Source of the DNA: Lumbricus terrestris
Lineage: Eukaryota; Annelida; Clitellata; Crassiclitellata; Lumbricidae
Assembly (NCBI GenBank): GCA_949752735.1
Contig: OX457038.1
Location: 25,332,456-25,396,455, forward strand
DNA: 64,000 nucleotides
Direction: 5' to 3'
Shown here: piece after piece, positions 45,061 to 57,153 of the stretch
Layout of the letters: every line of letters begins with the position of its first letter
Position numbering within the stretch: position 1 is the stretch's first letter
Notes under the pieces: model-generated
Database searches by the model: none
Told to the model about the DNA's origin: nothing
The model's input: the letters and a program-made list of their open reading frames with translations, nothing else
Translations under genes and position numbers: made by a program

Positions 45061-45722
45061 ATGCGGGTATAAGTAAAGCAAGGAGGAGGAGCAGGAGCAG
45101 AGGTAGCGAGACAGTCGCAAATAACTAGAAAAGACATCAGTTGAAACATAGGATGGTATGGAGATATGAAGGAATAGAAAGAGGAACAGCAGAAAGAGGT
45201 GAAGGGGAGGAGAAGGAAAAGGAGGAGAAAAGAAGGAAGAAGAGGAATAAGAGGAGGGAGAAAGGAAGGGGGAGAAGATAAGGAAGAAAAGGAGCAGGAG
45301 ATAGATGAGGAAGGCGGAAGAAGAGGAGAATGAGGAAAAGGAATTGAGAGAGGAAAAAGAGTAGAAATGGGAGAAGGAGGAGGAGAAGAGGAGAATGAAT
45401 GAGGAGGAGGAGGAGGAGGCGAAAGACACAGTCTTTATGCAGGAAGACTAATGTCGTTGACTGAATGGTGCTGGCTTTGGCGATGAGTGCCCTAAGGAAG
45501 GGAGGAGAGAGAGGCGGACGGGAGAGAATGGGAGGAGGGAGGGGGAAAAGGAAGAGGAGGGGATGCGTTGATGGTGAGCGAGGATTGGTGACTGCAGTGT
45601 GGTCAGTGGACAGCAATCAGCCGAACGATTGACGATCAAGCAGAGAGCAGAAATAGAAGCAGGAGGAAGAGGAGGAGGAGGAGGAGGAGGAGGAGAAGGA
45701 GGAGAAGGATAAGAAGGAGGAC
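45061..45722. repeat. Purine-rich (GGA)n-like region
   Basis: Long G/A-biased DNA (densest at 45175-45420 and 45655-45722), giving S/L/F/P-rich minus-strand frames that are not genes. Confidence 0.75.
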
Positions 45723-45785
45723 TAATCATACCGTCATCCGAAGCCTAACGAGCCTTTAGAGTTTAGACCAATACTAGCCATATCA

Positions 45786-45922
<137 letters not shown>

Positions 45923-46769
45923 GCAAGTCCATCTACTTCCTGGTGGCGCCTTATTCCGATCGAAATACCTGACCTGACCGGACAGCATCCTATAAATTAT
46001 TGTCATTCTGTTCCTCCTCTTCCTTCCACTCTCCGTCCTCATCAATGTCCTGCCTCTACTCTTCCTATCTACCGGATTACTTTCTAACTTTCTAGCTCAC
46101 CCTATTCCTTAGACTTTTCTTTGCAAATTTCATGAAAATATTATTTCTCAATTCTTCCGTTCATCTATTTAACGTTTGTGCATATATACATAATTATACG
46201 TGATCCTATAACAGTCTGTCCAGTTTATAATAATAATCCTGTGGAAAATAAGAATCTCGTCTCCGAAATATCCCGATCTGATTTGATCTAACCTGAGAAT
46301 CCGATTCAACCTGGTCAATTCTGATTAAATCTAATCGCATGATTAGGTCTAATCTAATCTTAAAATAATCCACTGTCAGTCCAGTCAAGTCTAGTTCAAC
46401 ATCAATGAATGATGAAACCAACGTACGAGATGATCCTTTGATTCACGTCTATGCCAATTTGGTCAGATGTTTTCGAAACTCGTTGAGATCTGAGTGTTTG
46501 ATACGAATGCAAATCAGATGGAATAGATGGTTTTCAGGTTCCACTTATCCTCAATGAATTCAGTAGACAGCACAAAGAGAAATTTCTAGCAATATTCAAG
46601 AATATGCACGAGGATTCGAGGATTGAAGATTCGAGGATTGAGGACAAGGAAATGAGGATTAGGCCTACACTGCTTTACTGCAGTAACTTTGAGCAACATA
46701 TAGAGATACAATCATGTAGATCGACTGAACGGAAGGAGGTCAATATTCATTCATTCATTCCAAGTATTT
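45923..46769. other. No recognised feature
   Basis: AT-rich sequence. AATCTGATT-like words recur at 46270-46370 but without a clear unit. Confidence 0.35.
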
Positions 46770-46816
46770 ATATAGCGCCTCTTCCAGAAATCTACTCAGA
46801 GGCGCTCTATATATGT
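46765..46816 (-). repeat. SINE/LINE-type GCGCTATATAAA end
   Basis: ATATAGCGCCTCTTCCAG and the complementary CTCAGAGGCGCTCTATATAT form a 20-bp imperfect hairpin. It is related to the tail module of the SINE at 11388-11597. Confidence 0.5.
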
Positions 46817-46874
46817 GTTAGTAAGCCATATATTCTTACATACTTTTCACAACTAGGCTACTAAAAATGACAAC

Positions 46875-47053
46875 AATAGAGGTGGGGGAGAGAGAGAGAG
46901 GGAGAAAGGCACAGAGAGAGACAAGAAGATAGAGACGGACAGACAGACAGAGACAAAGAGACAGAAAGGCAGAGATAAAGAGAGGCAGATACAGAGAGAG
47001 ACAGGAACAGAGACAGAGATAGGAAAGAGAGAGAGAGGGTGAAGAGAAAGGGT

Positions 47054-47120
<67 letters not shown>
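46875..47120. repeat. (GA)n / (GACA)n tract
   Basis: GAGACAGAGAC units, then a perfect GA run at 47054-47120. Confidence 0.9.
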
Positions 47121-47122
<2 letters not shown>

Positions 47123-48000
47123 AAAATTAATGAGCGAGGATAGGATTGTCCAACGAACGATAAAGCTAAAGCTCCTTCTAATGCCAACATAAAAATACTT
47201 TTATGTTAAAATACATTCTCCTTTTATTTCTCCTCCTTCCTCTCCTTATCTTCTTTCTCTTCTCTTCTTCTCTGATAATTTCCTTTGTTCTTTCTTCTTC
47301 TTCTCTTTCTCCTAATCCTACACCACTTCCTTTCTTTCTAATCCTCGATCCACGTCTATTTTTGCTTTTCTTCTTCATCTGCCTCTTCCTTCACCGATGC
47401 CATCCGCGATCTGAAGATCTGATATTATACGAATTTATGAATGCGCATCTAAAACAGCCAGCCAGACAAATAGGGAGACAGACAGACAGAGACACGGAAT
47501 CTCATAATTGGACGAAGCGAGAGACAGAGCGACGGACAAATGGATTGAGGAATGTATACAGCAGAGGAGTAGACGACCGATGTATACCAGACGTGTAGAA
47601 GTGGACTGTTTATAAGAGTGTGGTTGTGCAGTCGCTTTAGATTGCCTCTCTCCACCGACTCTTACTCTCTTATTAGATTGCGACTTCCCAGAGTCTTAGA
47701 CTTCATTCGGTTCTACTTTCTGAAGATCGATGCGACACCAAATTATCCGAGTCTCGTTATTCTGGACAACATCTCGCAGTCATTGGCAGCGACCAGAAAC
47801 TCAGAATCTGTCTCATTGGACACGATGCGAAGGAAATGGGTCTGAGTGAACGAACGAATGACTGAACGTGCATCTGAATGAGTGAGTGAATGAGTGAATG
47901 TATTAGGGGTGAAATGACGAATGGATCTATGAATGACTGTTTAAATAATGTACATTTTTTCTGAATTATCAACTGCATCGATTGGTTTGTTTCGTGGCAG
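47121..48000. other. Intergenic or upstream intron; no exon found
   Basis: An upstream exon of the gene at 48001-58774 must exist because exon a starts in phase 2 inside a module, but none could be identified here. GAATGAGTGAGTGAATG repeats occur at 47875-47900. Confidence 0.4.
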
Positions 48001-48177
48001 ACATTTGCTCAACAAGGCCAACGATTGGCTGCGTCGGAATCCGGGTCTTGCCGTCAGATGCTGTGAGACAGTCACGTGGATGTCACATGACCAGAAGAGA
48101 TTGGGAGACAGCGAAATGATGACGATGTCAAAGAAGGCGACCAGTGAATCGACGACGTACTTTGTTCGAGGGCTACG
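48001..48177 (+). CDS. Exon a: module 1
   Basis: The acceptor is TTTGTTTCGTGGCAG and the donor is CTACG/GTGGGT. It starts and ends in phase 2. It encodes [18 protein letters not shown], then [16 protein letters not shown], and ends YFVRGL, with the next arginine split by the intron. The beginning of module 1 must lie in an unseen upstream exon. Confidence 0.78.
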
Positions 48178-48816
48178 GTGGGTGACAACCAACGATCCTT
48201 CTATTAGATTCATATATTTCAGTGTCACTCATGGCTTTCTTTTTTCTCATTGTCTCATCCGTTGTCACCTCATTATGAATCTTTTGTTGTACCTCGATTG
48301 CTACTTCAATTGAACTTCTGCCTACTCAATGAATTATAACAGGAAACAAGCATCATATCGAGAGTCTTGATCTCTGTCATCATCATAATCACCAGAGCTG
48401 AGTGAAGATTAACTCATACAACATGCCAAGATAGAGACGGCATATGCACCAACCGCCCCAGCATCACTCATTCACTCTGCATCAATTCCTTCTGCTTCAG
48501 CATCATCTATGCTACGCAAGACATTCCTTCGCTGCTGCTTTATGACCAAAAACTGAATTGCCAATTTTCGATGTCGCTCTGGGATTTGAACTGCAGACGC
48601 TGCGTACACAGACGCCGCAGTCTTATCCTCGCCATCATAACGATTCAAGAACTGAGCGCTAGGTGGCGACTTTTCAAAAATAGAATGGCGGCGACAAAAT
48701 AGAATGGCTGCTTGCATGAGCCGTTCGTCATCACTTCAGATCTGTCGACGCAACAGTGACAGAGTCTGAATGATGCAAACCTGAAGCAGCAATAATTGAT
48801 AGTAACTGTGTGTGTA

Positions 48817-48874
<58 letters not shown>

Positions 48875-51800
48875 ATGTGTCTTTGTGTCTCTGTGTTCTC
48901 ACAGACTGTGGCTCATTCCAAAGCCAGCCGCCGGGCGACTTGAAATGCTCTGTCATCGCGACTTCATTCCAGACAGACAGACGGACTCCATACAACAATT
49001 GATCGCGAAGGCTAACAAGAAATTCTGCCACACTTCAAATAAAAGTAAATATGCTTTTAACACGACTCCATCATGATACACCGGAGACATATCGCGTGGC
49101 GTCTATTTGCTTATGTTGAATTAAGGCAGTGGCAAGCCTATCCTGGTATAAAGTAAATTTCAATGAATATTTTGGGTATTTTAATGAAAGTAGCCTAAAT
49201 GTTATGACACCTAGATGTTCTAATATTAACATGCCGCTAATATTTACCCCCCCCCCCCCACCCCCCACTCCCCACCCCCCCCCCCCCCCAAACCCGGGCC
49301 CGCATTTATTAAGGATAAGCAACATATTCTTAGAATAAATTGCTTTTGCTCCTGAAATGGTATTACTAGTCATTTAGGAAAACAAAACATCGCCACATAT
49401 TAAATAGACCTAATCGTCATAAATAGCCATTACATAAAACAAATACTGAATTATGGCGATAAAAAAATTGAATTCTCATCGCAGAGAATCGAGTTTACGA
49501 ACGACGAATTGTCAGAACACAATCGGCAATTATTTGCAAATTATTGGGGACTATAAATTAGACAATAAGATCTATAATACAAACTTTTGAGCAAAGTTTC
49601 TCTAGCGCAACAATCGCTTATGTGTCTTGTGGCTTTCTTTAGGATTCCCAGACATACTTGAATCATGTATGCCTATTTGCATTTCCTGTATATGTCGTGA
49701 TTTAATCTTATTCTGAAGTTCATCTGGTATCAATTGTCATAAGCAAAGCCTTTGTTAATATAAGTAACGCCTGTTTGACCATAAACAATCGCAATGAATA
49801 TGGCACCTGAAGAACACAATGAATATGGCACCTGAAGAACACAATGAAAATGGCACCTGAAGAACACAATGAATATGGCACCTGAAGAACACAATGAATA
49901 TGGCACCTGAAGAACACAATGAATATGGCACCTGAAGAACACAATGAATATGGCACCTGAAGAACACAATGAATATGGCACCTGAAGAACACAATGAATA
50001 TGGCACCTGAAGAACACAATGAATATGGCACCTGAAGAACACAATGAATATGGCACCTGAAGAACACAATGAATATGGCACCTGAAGAACACAATGAATA
50101 TGGCACCTGAAGAACACAATGAATATGGCACCTGAAGAACACAATGAATATGGCACCTGAAGAACACAATGAATATGGCACCTGAAGAACACAATGAATA
50201 TGGCACCTGAAGAACACAATGAAAATGGCACCTGAAGAACACAATGAAAATGGCACCTGAAGCATCACACGGCATACTAACATCAGCAATGGGCATTACC
50301 ACACAACGGACTAATTTAATTTGTTTAATATCAGACAATATTATGCTTCTCGTTTTATTGCAGGTAAGATTCTGACTACAGAAACTGTGGGCATTCCACT
50401 GCTGCATCCGAGTGGAGGAGGAGGGGGAGGGGGAGCAGGAGGAGGAGGAGGAGGGGGAGGGGGAGGAGGAGGGTCGGGGTGTAGAGTGGACTCAGGGCTG
50501 ACCGAATGGGTCGAACCAGTCAACGATGATATCCGCTATGCCTTTGTTGTCCGAATCTACTACGTCAAAGATACCCGCAGCAAACAATATGGCAGCGACG
50601 GCATTCAGATAGGTAGACACTGGACTCAAGTCGTCTGATTATATCACCACCTTCACTGCAATCAATGTCAACAACGACAACACCACAACTGTCACCACAA
50701 CTATCACCACAACTATCACCACAACTATCACCACAACTATCACCAAGAACTATCACCACAACTATCACTAAGAACTATCACCACAACTATCACCACAACT
50801 ATCACCACAACTATCACCACAACTATCACCACAACTATCACCACAACTATCACCAAGAACGTCATCACCACTTCGATAATAACCACAACTATCACCACAA
50901 CTATCACCACAACTATCACCACAACTATCACCACAACTATCACCACAACTGTCACCACAACTATCACCACAACTATCACCAAGAACTATCACCACAACTA
51001 TCATTAAGAACTATCACCACAACTATCACCACAACTATCACCACAACTATCACCACAACTGTCACCACAACTATCACCACAACTATCACCAAGAACTATC
51101 ACCACAACTATCATTAAGAACTATCACCACAACTATCACCACAACTATCACCACAACTATCACCACAACTGTCACCACAACTATCACCACAACTATCACC
51201 AAGAACTATCACCACAACTATCATTAAGAACTATCACCACAACTATCACCGCAACTATCACCACAACTATCACCACAACTATCACCACAGCTATCACCAA
51301 GAACGTCATCACCACTTCGATAATAACCACCGTCGTCACTCGAATCCTAATCAGCGTATCATACAAAGACCTTTACGATGCTTGTGATTGATCGTCTCTA
51401 CGCAGGCAATATTATCTCTTTCTTCGATTAAGGCTCTAAGTGCCCCCACCCACACCCACCCACCCACCCTCCGTCTCGTCCATTCTGGCCGCAGATCCTT
51501 TTGCTCTACGCAAATAGTGAGCTATTCGTCCTTTCTGCGGTCTGTCTATCTTTTATGAATAAGTTGTCTAGCAAACTGCTATATGTGAATGAGTAGTTGA
51601 GTAGGCTACCTTAGCTGTCATTGCCTCTGTTCGGTAAGTGCTGGATTTTTTAAAATTTATTGCTATGGTGATCTCACTTTTTCTCATGGGGAATTCCTCT
51701 GTGAGGAGAGGAGCCACACAATTAATTTGTGGTTGCAACAGTACAACATTTTGTGGTTATTGGACATGGATTCTGGAACTCTCCCCCCCCCCCCCGTGTC

Positions 51801-54800
51801 AGTTCGTTTGTCTCAGTCATCACCAAATAATTATCAGCATGCCGTCGTTCACTGTATCGCAAGGTGTAACAAACTGACCAGAATCACGTTTCCATATTTC
51901 GGACTATTATTATCAGCATTGCATTGGCTTCCCGTTTGTGACGACCTGCAATGTGCAGCTGCTACAGAGCTTCTTGTTCTTGTCTTCAGTCAAGAGGATT
52001 GACAAACAGCAGCGGCAGCAGTCAGTGCCATATTTGTCTAAACTTCTAAAGCATAGCATCCGAAGCAGGTGCATCCTCCTTCTTCAATGCCATCGCATAT
52101 GTCATCGCAGATCCATTGCTAACGTCGTTTCCAATCACAGGGGAAACTTTCCAGTTTAGATTCAGACAACTCGCCATGGCCCACCCTCTGTTTGTCCAAT
52201 GTCCATCCATTCTTCTTTCTGCAGTACATGTGTCTCTCTGTCTGCTTGTCTCTCACTGTATCTCACTGTCTCTCATTGTCTTTGTTCTGTCTCTGTCTCT
52301 CTCTCTCTCTGTGTCTGTCTCTCTCTCATCTGTCGACAGTTACGTGTGCAAAAGTTTCTGCAACGTTAGATGGAATAACTATGTGAATTACGTTTTGTTT
52401 GTAGGCGTAAAAGACATGATTCCTCAGCCGTTGGAAGGACCTGGTGGCTACGAAGGCTTCGAGGAGTTGACAGATCGAGCGAACAGTTGGCTAAAAGATC
52501 AGAGTGACATCCTAGTCACGAACATGCAATCGCTGACAGTTCAGAAGAACGCTGCTGGTGAGCTGTCTCCCTCCCTCCACCATCCTTCTCTTACTTCTCC
52601 CTCCCAGACTCCATCTCGTTGTCCATTCTTCTCATCTGATGTGCTTATTGTCTATAGTTATTCTCGTATACGTAAATATCTAAGAACTTAGAATGCATAG
52701 CGACTCCAATGCACATTGCGTAAACCGTATAATCAGGTCAAAACCCAGAACATTAGATAACTAAACAGAGAAGCAGTCTCTCAATTTGAAAGAGGTTATT
52801 GGGGGAGGGACTAAGTTTTAAGTTGAGAATGAAACGGTGAAAGCGACTGAGCAGAACACCCAGACACACCCAGACACACACAGACACACACAGACACACA
52901 CTGACACACACAGACACAGTGTGAAATTTACAAACATTTGATCGATCAACCAAAAAGCACATTCGCCAAAATGAATACTTGATCTAGATATATGACCAGA
53001 CAGTGGATATTATCAGATGGTCTCCTAGAATAACGATAAGACAGTCTGGTAAATGAAGACTGATTGTGATCGACCAAAGTACTGCTCAGAATTGTAAACC
53101 GCAATTTTAAAACCAACAATGGGCTAAAGCACACAAGTTTTACTCTGCCATGGGCTCACATCTTGTAATTATTGGGTGGGTCTGTCTGGGCCATGTGGCA
53201 TATTAGTTATAGCGAGCTACTTACAGAAATAGACCATCAACGAAATTGCTCAGTTGATATTGTGTACGTGCGAGATTCATGTTGATTACAATTTTCCCTA
53301 GTTAAGTTAGTCTTATTCAAAAGTATACACCTTATACGTTTTAGCCCGTATCTCTATAGTACTGTTCATTTCTTGAAACGAGTATAGTCGACACTAAGAC
53401 ATCTTTGCAACGGTTAATGTTTAAGCTATAGCTTCTACAAAATCAACTTAGTTTATTTAAAGCTATAGCGTATGACTGCAACAGTCGTTTACAGTCCTCA
53501 TGCGCTGTCTTAACAGGATATTAATCTCACTCATAAACTGACAGTCATTATAAATTGAAGGGCTTATTTCCCAAACCTGTTAAGTCCACTTTTTGAAAAA
53601 AATTATGTCTGGGCAAGTAAATGCGGCAATTCATGTTTCTTCTGTAAAGTTTGGCGTCAAAATCGCTTAAGTCCCACATCAACAGCCTGGTAAAACTCGG
53701 TGTTGCTTCGAAAAACGCTTGTGTTCTACCTTTTTCGTTTCCAAAACTTTTTAACAAGACTGATTTTTTCAGTTACTCTTGAGTGGACTTAACAGGTTTT
53801 GGAAATAAGCCCTTCAATTATGTGAATTTCTAGCACATGCTTAAAACATCATCTCCTTACGTATGTGACATTGCAGCATTGAACGGCATTGAACTGCATT
53901 GAACTGCAAATAAGTTGGCCTTTTAAAACGTTTCAAGCCTCACTCTGAAACCGGAATTGTCTTCCATTGCTGTTTAGGGCCTCATTCTGAAACCGGAAGT
54001 GCCTGCTACTATTCAATGCCAGGCATCAACAGCGAACATCCGATGGAGTTCTTTCGGATCCTGCGCGTTGCCTTCGTCAAGCCCCTGGGTAACCTGATGG
54101 TCGACCTACCTCTTGTATACCCATTCACCTTTCAGACATTCGCTCCGGAAGTCCTTCGGGCCAAGGTCGACCCGGGTATCACAGGATCGACATCGACGGC
54201 TGCAGCTGAGAGGAGCAGGGTGTGTCGAATGGAAAGGATGAAGGAAACTTTCTCAAAGGCATTGGCCTACCTGAGGACGACAGGTAAATAGGAATAATAT
54301 AGTATTGTAGACATAATTATATACATATCAGAAAGAACATGAATGATTGGGACTTATCGAAAAATTAAAATTTCAGACGTTGCAAAAACTACGTAGAGAA
54401 ATGGTGAATGAAAAACAATTATTATTGATAACAGCAAGAGGATCTCAGAAGAATGTCCAAATGGTCACATCATCACATGACTGGAAGATGCTATTCGATG
54501 TGAAAAGAAGAACTCGGTGATTCAAAGAGGGGAGAGAAAGAACGAAAATTGACGCGAATCAAAGACGTTTTGAAAGCAGAGAATTAGAATGGGACTGAAT
54601 CAGAGTCTGAATCAGAGTCTGAATCAGAGTCTGAATCATAGTCTGAATCGTAGTCTGAATCAGAGTCTGAATCTGAGTGTGAATCAGAGTCTGAATCAGA
54701 GTCTGAATCAGAGTCTGAATCAGAGTCTGAATCAGAGTCTGAATCATAGTCTGAATCAGAGTCTGAATCATAGTCTGAATCAGAGTCTGAATCAGAGTCT

Positions 54801-55639
54801 GAACCAGAGTCTGAATCAGAGTCTGATTCAGAGTCTGAATCAGAGTCTGAATCAGAGTCTGATTCAGAGTCTGAATCGGAGTGCGAATCAGAGTCTGAAT
54901 CGGAGTGTGAATCAGAGTCTGAATCAGAGTCTGAATCAGAGTCTGAATCAGAGTCTGAATCAGAATCTGATTCAGAGTCTGAATCATAGTCTGAATCATA
55001 GTCTGAATCATAGTCTGAATCAGAGTCTGAATCTGAGTGTGAATCAGAGTCTGAATCATAGTCTGAACCAGAGTCTGAATCGGAGTTTGAATCAGAGTCT
55101 GATTCAGAGTCTGAATCGGAGTGCGAATCAGAGTCTGAATCAGAGTCTGAATCATAATCTGATTCAGAGTCTGAATCATAGTCTGAATCAGAGTCTGAAT
55201 CATAGTCTGAATCAGAGTCTGAATCAGAGTCTGAATCAGAGTCTGAATCAGAGTGCAAAACCGTCGGCGCAATTAGAGGGAGTATCAGAAAGGCTAACTT
55301 AACCGTAGTGTGATCAGGGACAGTAAGACAATAGACAGCGATGTAATACTCAACCTGTCCAAGACAATGGAGATGCCGGTGCTGGGACGAAATCTGAACA
55401 TGGAATCCATATGATTATGGAGCATAACATAAAACAAACGGCTAAAGCAAAGAGGAGAGTTTCCAAAATGACTTTGTTTTAATAAGAATCGTGAGGTATG
55501 GTGAAAGCTTAACGGGTAAAGAAACAGCATATCATTGGAAGAATCTAGGAACAGAGGAGGAGATCTGATTGATATCTGATTCAAGCACATAAATAACAAT
55601 TGGGAAAAACAGTGCATCAATTTAAAACGATAACGGACC

Positions 55640-55687
<48 letters not shown>

Positions 55688-57099
55688 TATATATATATAT
55701 ATATATATGCGACAGGGATAGTGATGCAAAGGTTACGTTATAGCTGCATGTGTATGTATATATACACAGACAGTACGTTATGTATGCAGTACATGTATAT
55801 TCCAATGTGACAGATTAGTCTTTGTCTGATATCATGACACGGCATCTTCCCACATCTGACTTACCTACCGACCGACTGACCGACCGCCTGACCAACTGCA
55901 TGGCTGAGAGACAGACAAGGGTCCTGACTCCTTTGTGTCTGCCAGCTCGTTCTGGAAATGCAGAGACAGACATGCAGTTAGTGAGAAGGAGCCAGAGATA
56001 GAGAAATGGAGGGATATATATATATATAAATATATATAAATATATACATATATATATACAGAGAGAGAGAGAGAGAGAGAGAAAGACACATAGATAGAGA
56101 GAATAATACAGAGACAGAGAGAAAGACAGATAGAGAAAAAGTCAGAGATAAAGAAATGTCATATAGATTAGAGAGAGACAAAAAATATAGAAAAAATGAG
56201 ATAGAGAAAGAAAACAGAGGTAAATAGAGGCATGGACATAGAGAATGAGAAATAAAAAGAGACAGATATAGAGCAAGAGAAAGAGAGATATGGAAACAGT
56301 GACAGAGACAAAGACAGGTTGGGTGAATTCAGAAGTCACGGGGTCTGTCACTATTAATTAGTCGATCGGGAAGATGGCAGAGAGAGGCAGAGGCAGAAAT
56401 ACAGAGAGAGAGACAGAGACAGACAGAGAGACAGAAACAGATACATATACAAAGAGAGACAGAGACAGAGAGACAGAGACAGATAAACAGAGATGCAGAG
56501 AGAGAGACACATAGAGAGACAGACAGAGACAGAGATAGAGACAGAGAGTCAGAGAGAGACAGAGAGAGAGACAGACAGAGAGAGATAGAGTGAGACAGAG
56601 ACAGAGAGACAGAGTTAGAGAGAGACAGAGAGAGATAGAGATAGACGGATAGATGGCTAATGTGGATCGGTGAAATCTTCGATCATCTTCATCTCTTAAT
56701 CGTCCGTTGACTTCTCTCTTCTTCTTCTTCTTCTTCCTCCTCCTCCTCCTCCTCTTCTTCTTCTTCTTCTTCTTCTTCTTCTTCTTCTTCTTCTTCTTCT
56801 TCATCATCATCTTCTTATTCTTCTTCCTCCTCTTCTTCTTTTTCTTCCTACTCCTCCTCCTCCTACTCCTCCTCCTCCTCTTCTTCTTCCTCTTCCTCCT
56901 CCTCCTCCTCCTCATCTTCTTCTTCCTCCTCCTCATCATCTTCTTCTTCTTCCTCCTCCTCCTCCTCCTCCTCCTCTTCTTCTTCTTCTTCATCATCATC
57001 TTCTTATTCTTCTTCCTCCTCTTCGTCTTCTTCTTCTTCCTTTTCTTCTTCTTCCTCCTCCTCCTCCTCTTCTTCTTCTTCTTCTTCTTCTTCTTCTTC

Positions 57100-57153
<54 letters not shown>

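Larger units (their letters stand above)
48178..48904 (+). other. Intron a-b
   Basis: Contains a tRNA-like SINE head on the minus strand (48570-48642) and a TG repeat close to the acceptor (48822-48872). Confidence 0.7.
49045..50363 (+). other. Intron b-c
   Basis: Holds a C-run (49244-49290) and the homogeneous 25-bp minisatellite (49793-50262). The rest is AT-rich and unrecognised. Confidence 0.7.
50613..52404 (+). other. Intron c-d
   Basis: Contains a 12-bp minisatellite (50680-51331), a probable LINE remnant (51925-52095) and TCTCTG repeats (52230-52335). Confidence 0.7.
52558..54022 (+). other. Intron d-e
   Basis: Contains a CAGACACA repeat (52857-52920) and a 259-bp MITE (53557-53815). 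Near the acceptor, a CTCTGAAACCGGAA block (53945 area) is repeated in slightly changed form at 53985. Confidence 0.7.

Noticed and set aside
47618..47845. Possible upstream exon of the membrane-protein gene
   Set aside because: The frame has a hydrophobic start and no suitable phase-2 donor leading into exon a; similarity to the module could not be shown.
49720..50407. Long Cys/Phe-rich minus-strand frames of up to 225 codons
   Set aside because: Caused by a stop-free 25-bp unit read identically in all three frames.
53548..53757. 69-codon minus-strand frame over the intronic MITE
   Set aside because: It overlaps the inverted repeats and has no recognised transposase motif; kept only as a remark under the MITE.
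54559..55272. Ser-Asp repeat frame of more than 220 codons, reminiscent of acidic biomineral proteins
   Set aside because: It is the minus strand of a 12-bp satellite inside an intron of the plus-strand gene; other frames are equally open and no flanking signal peptide or exon was seen.
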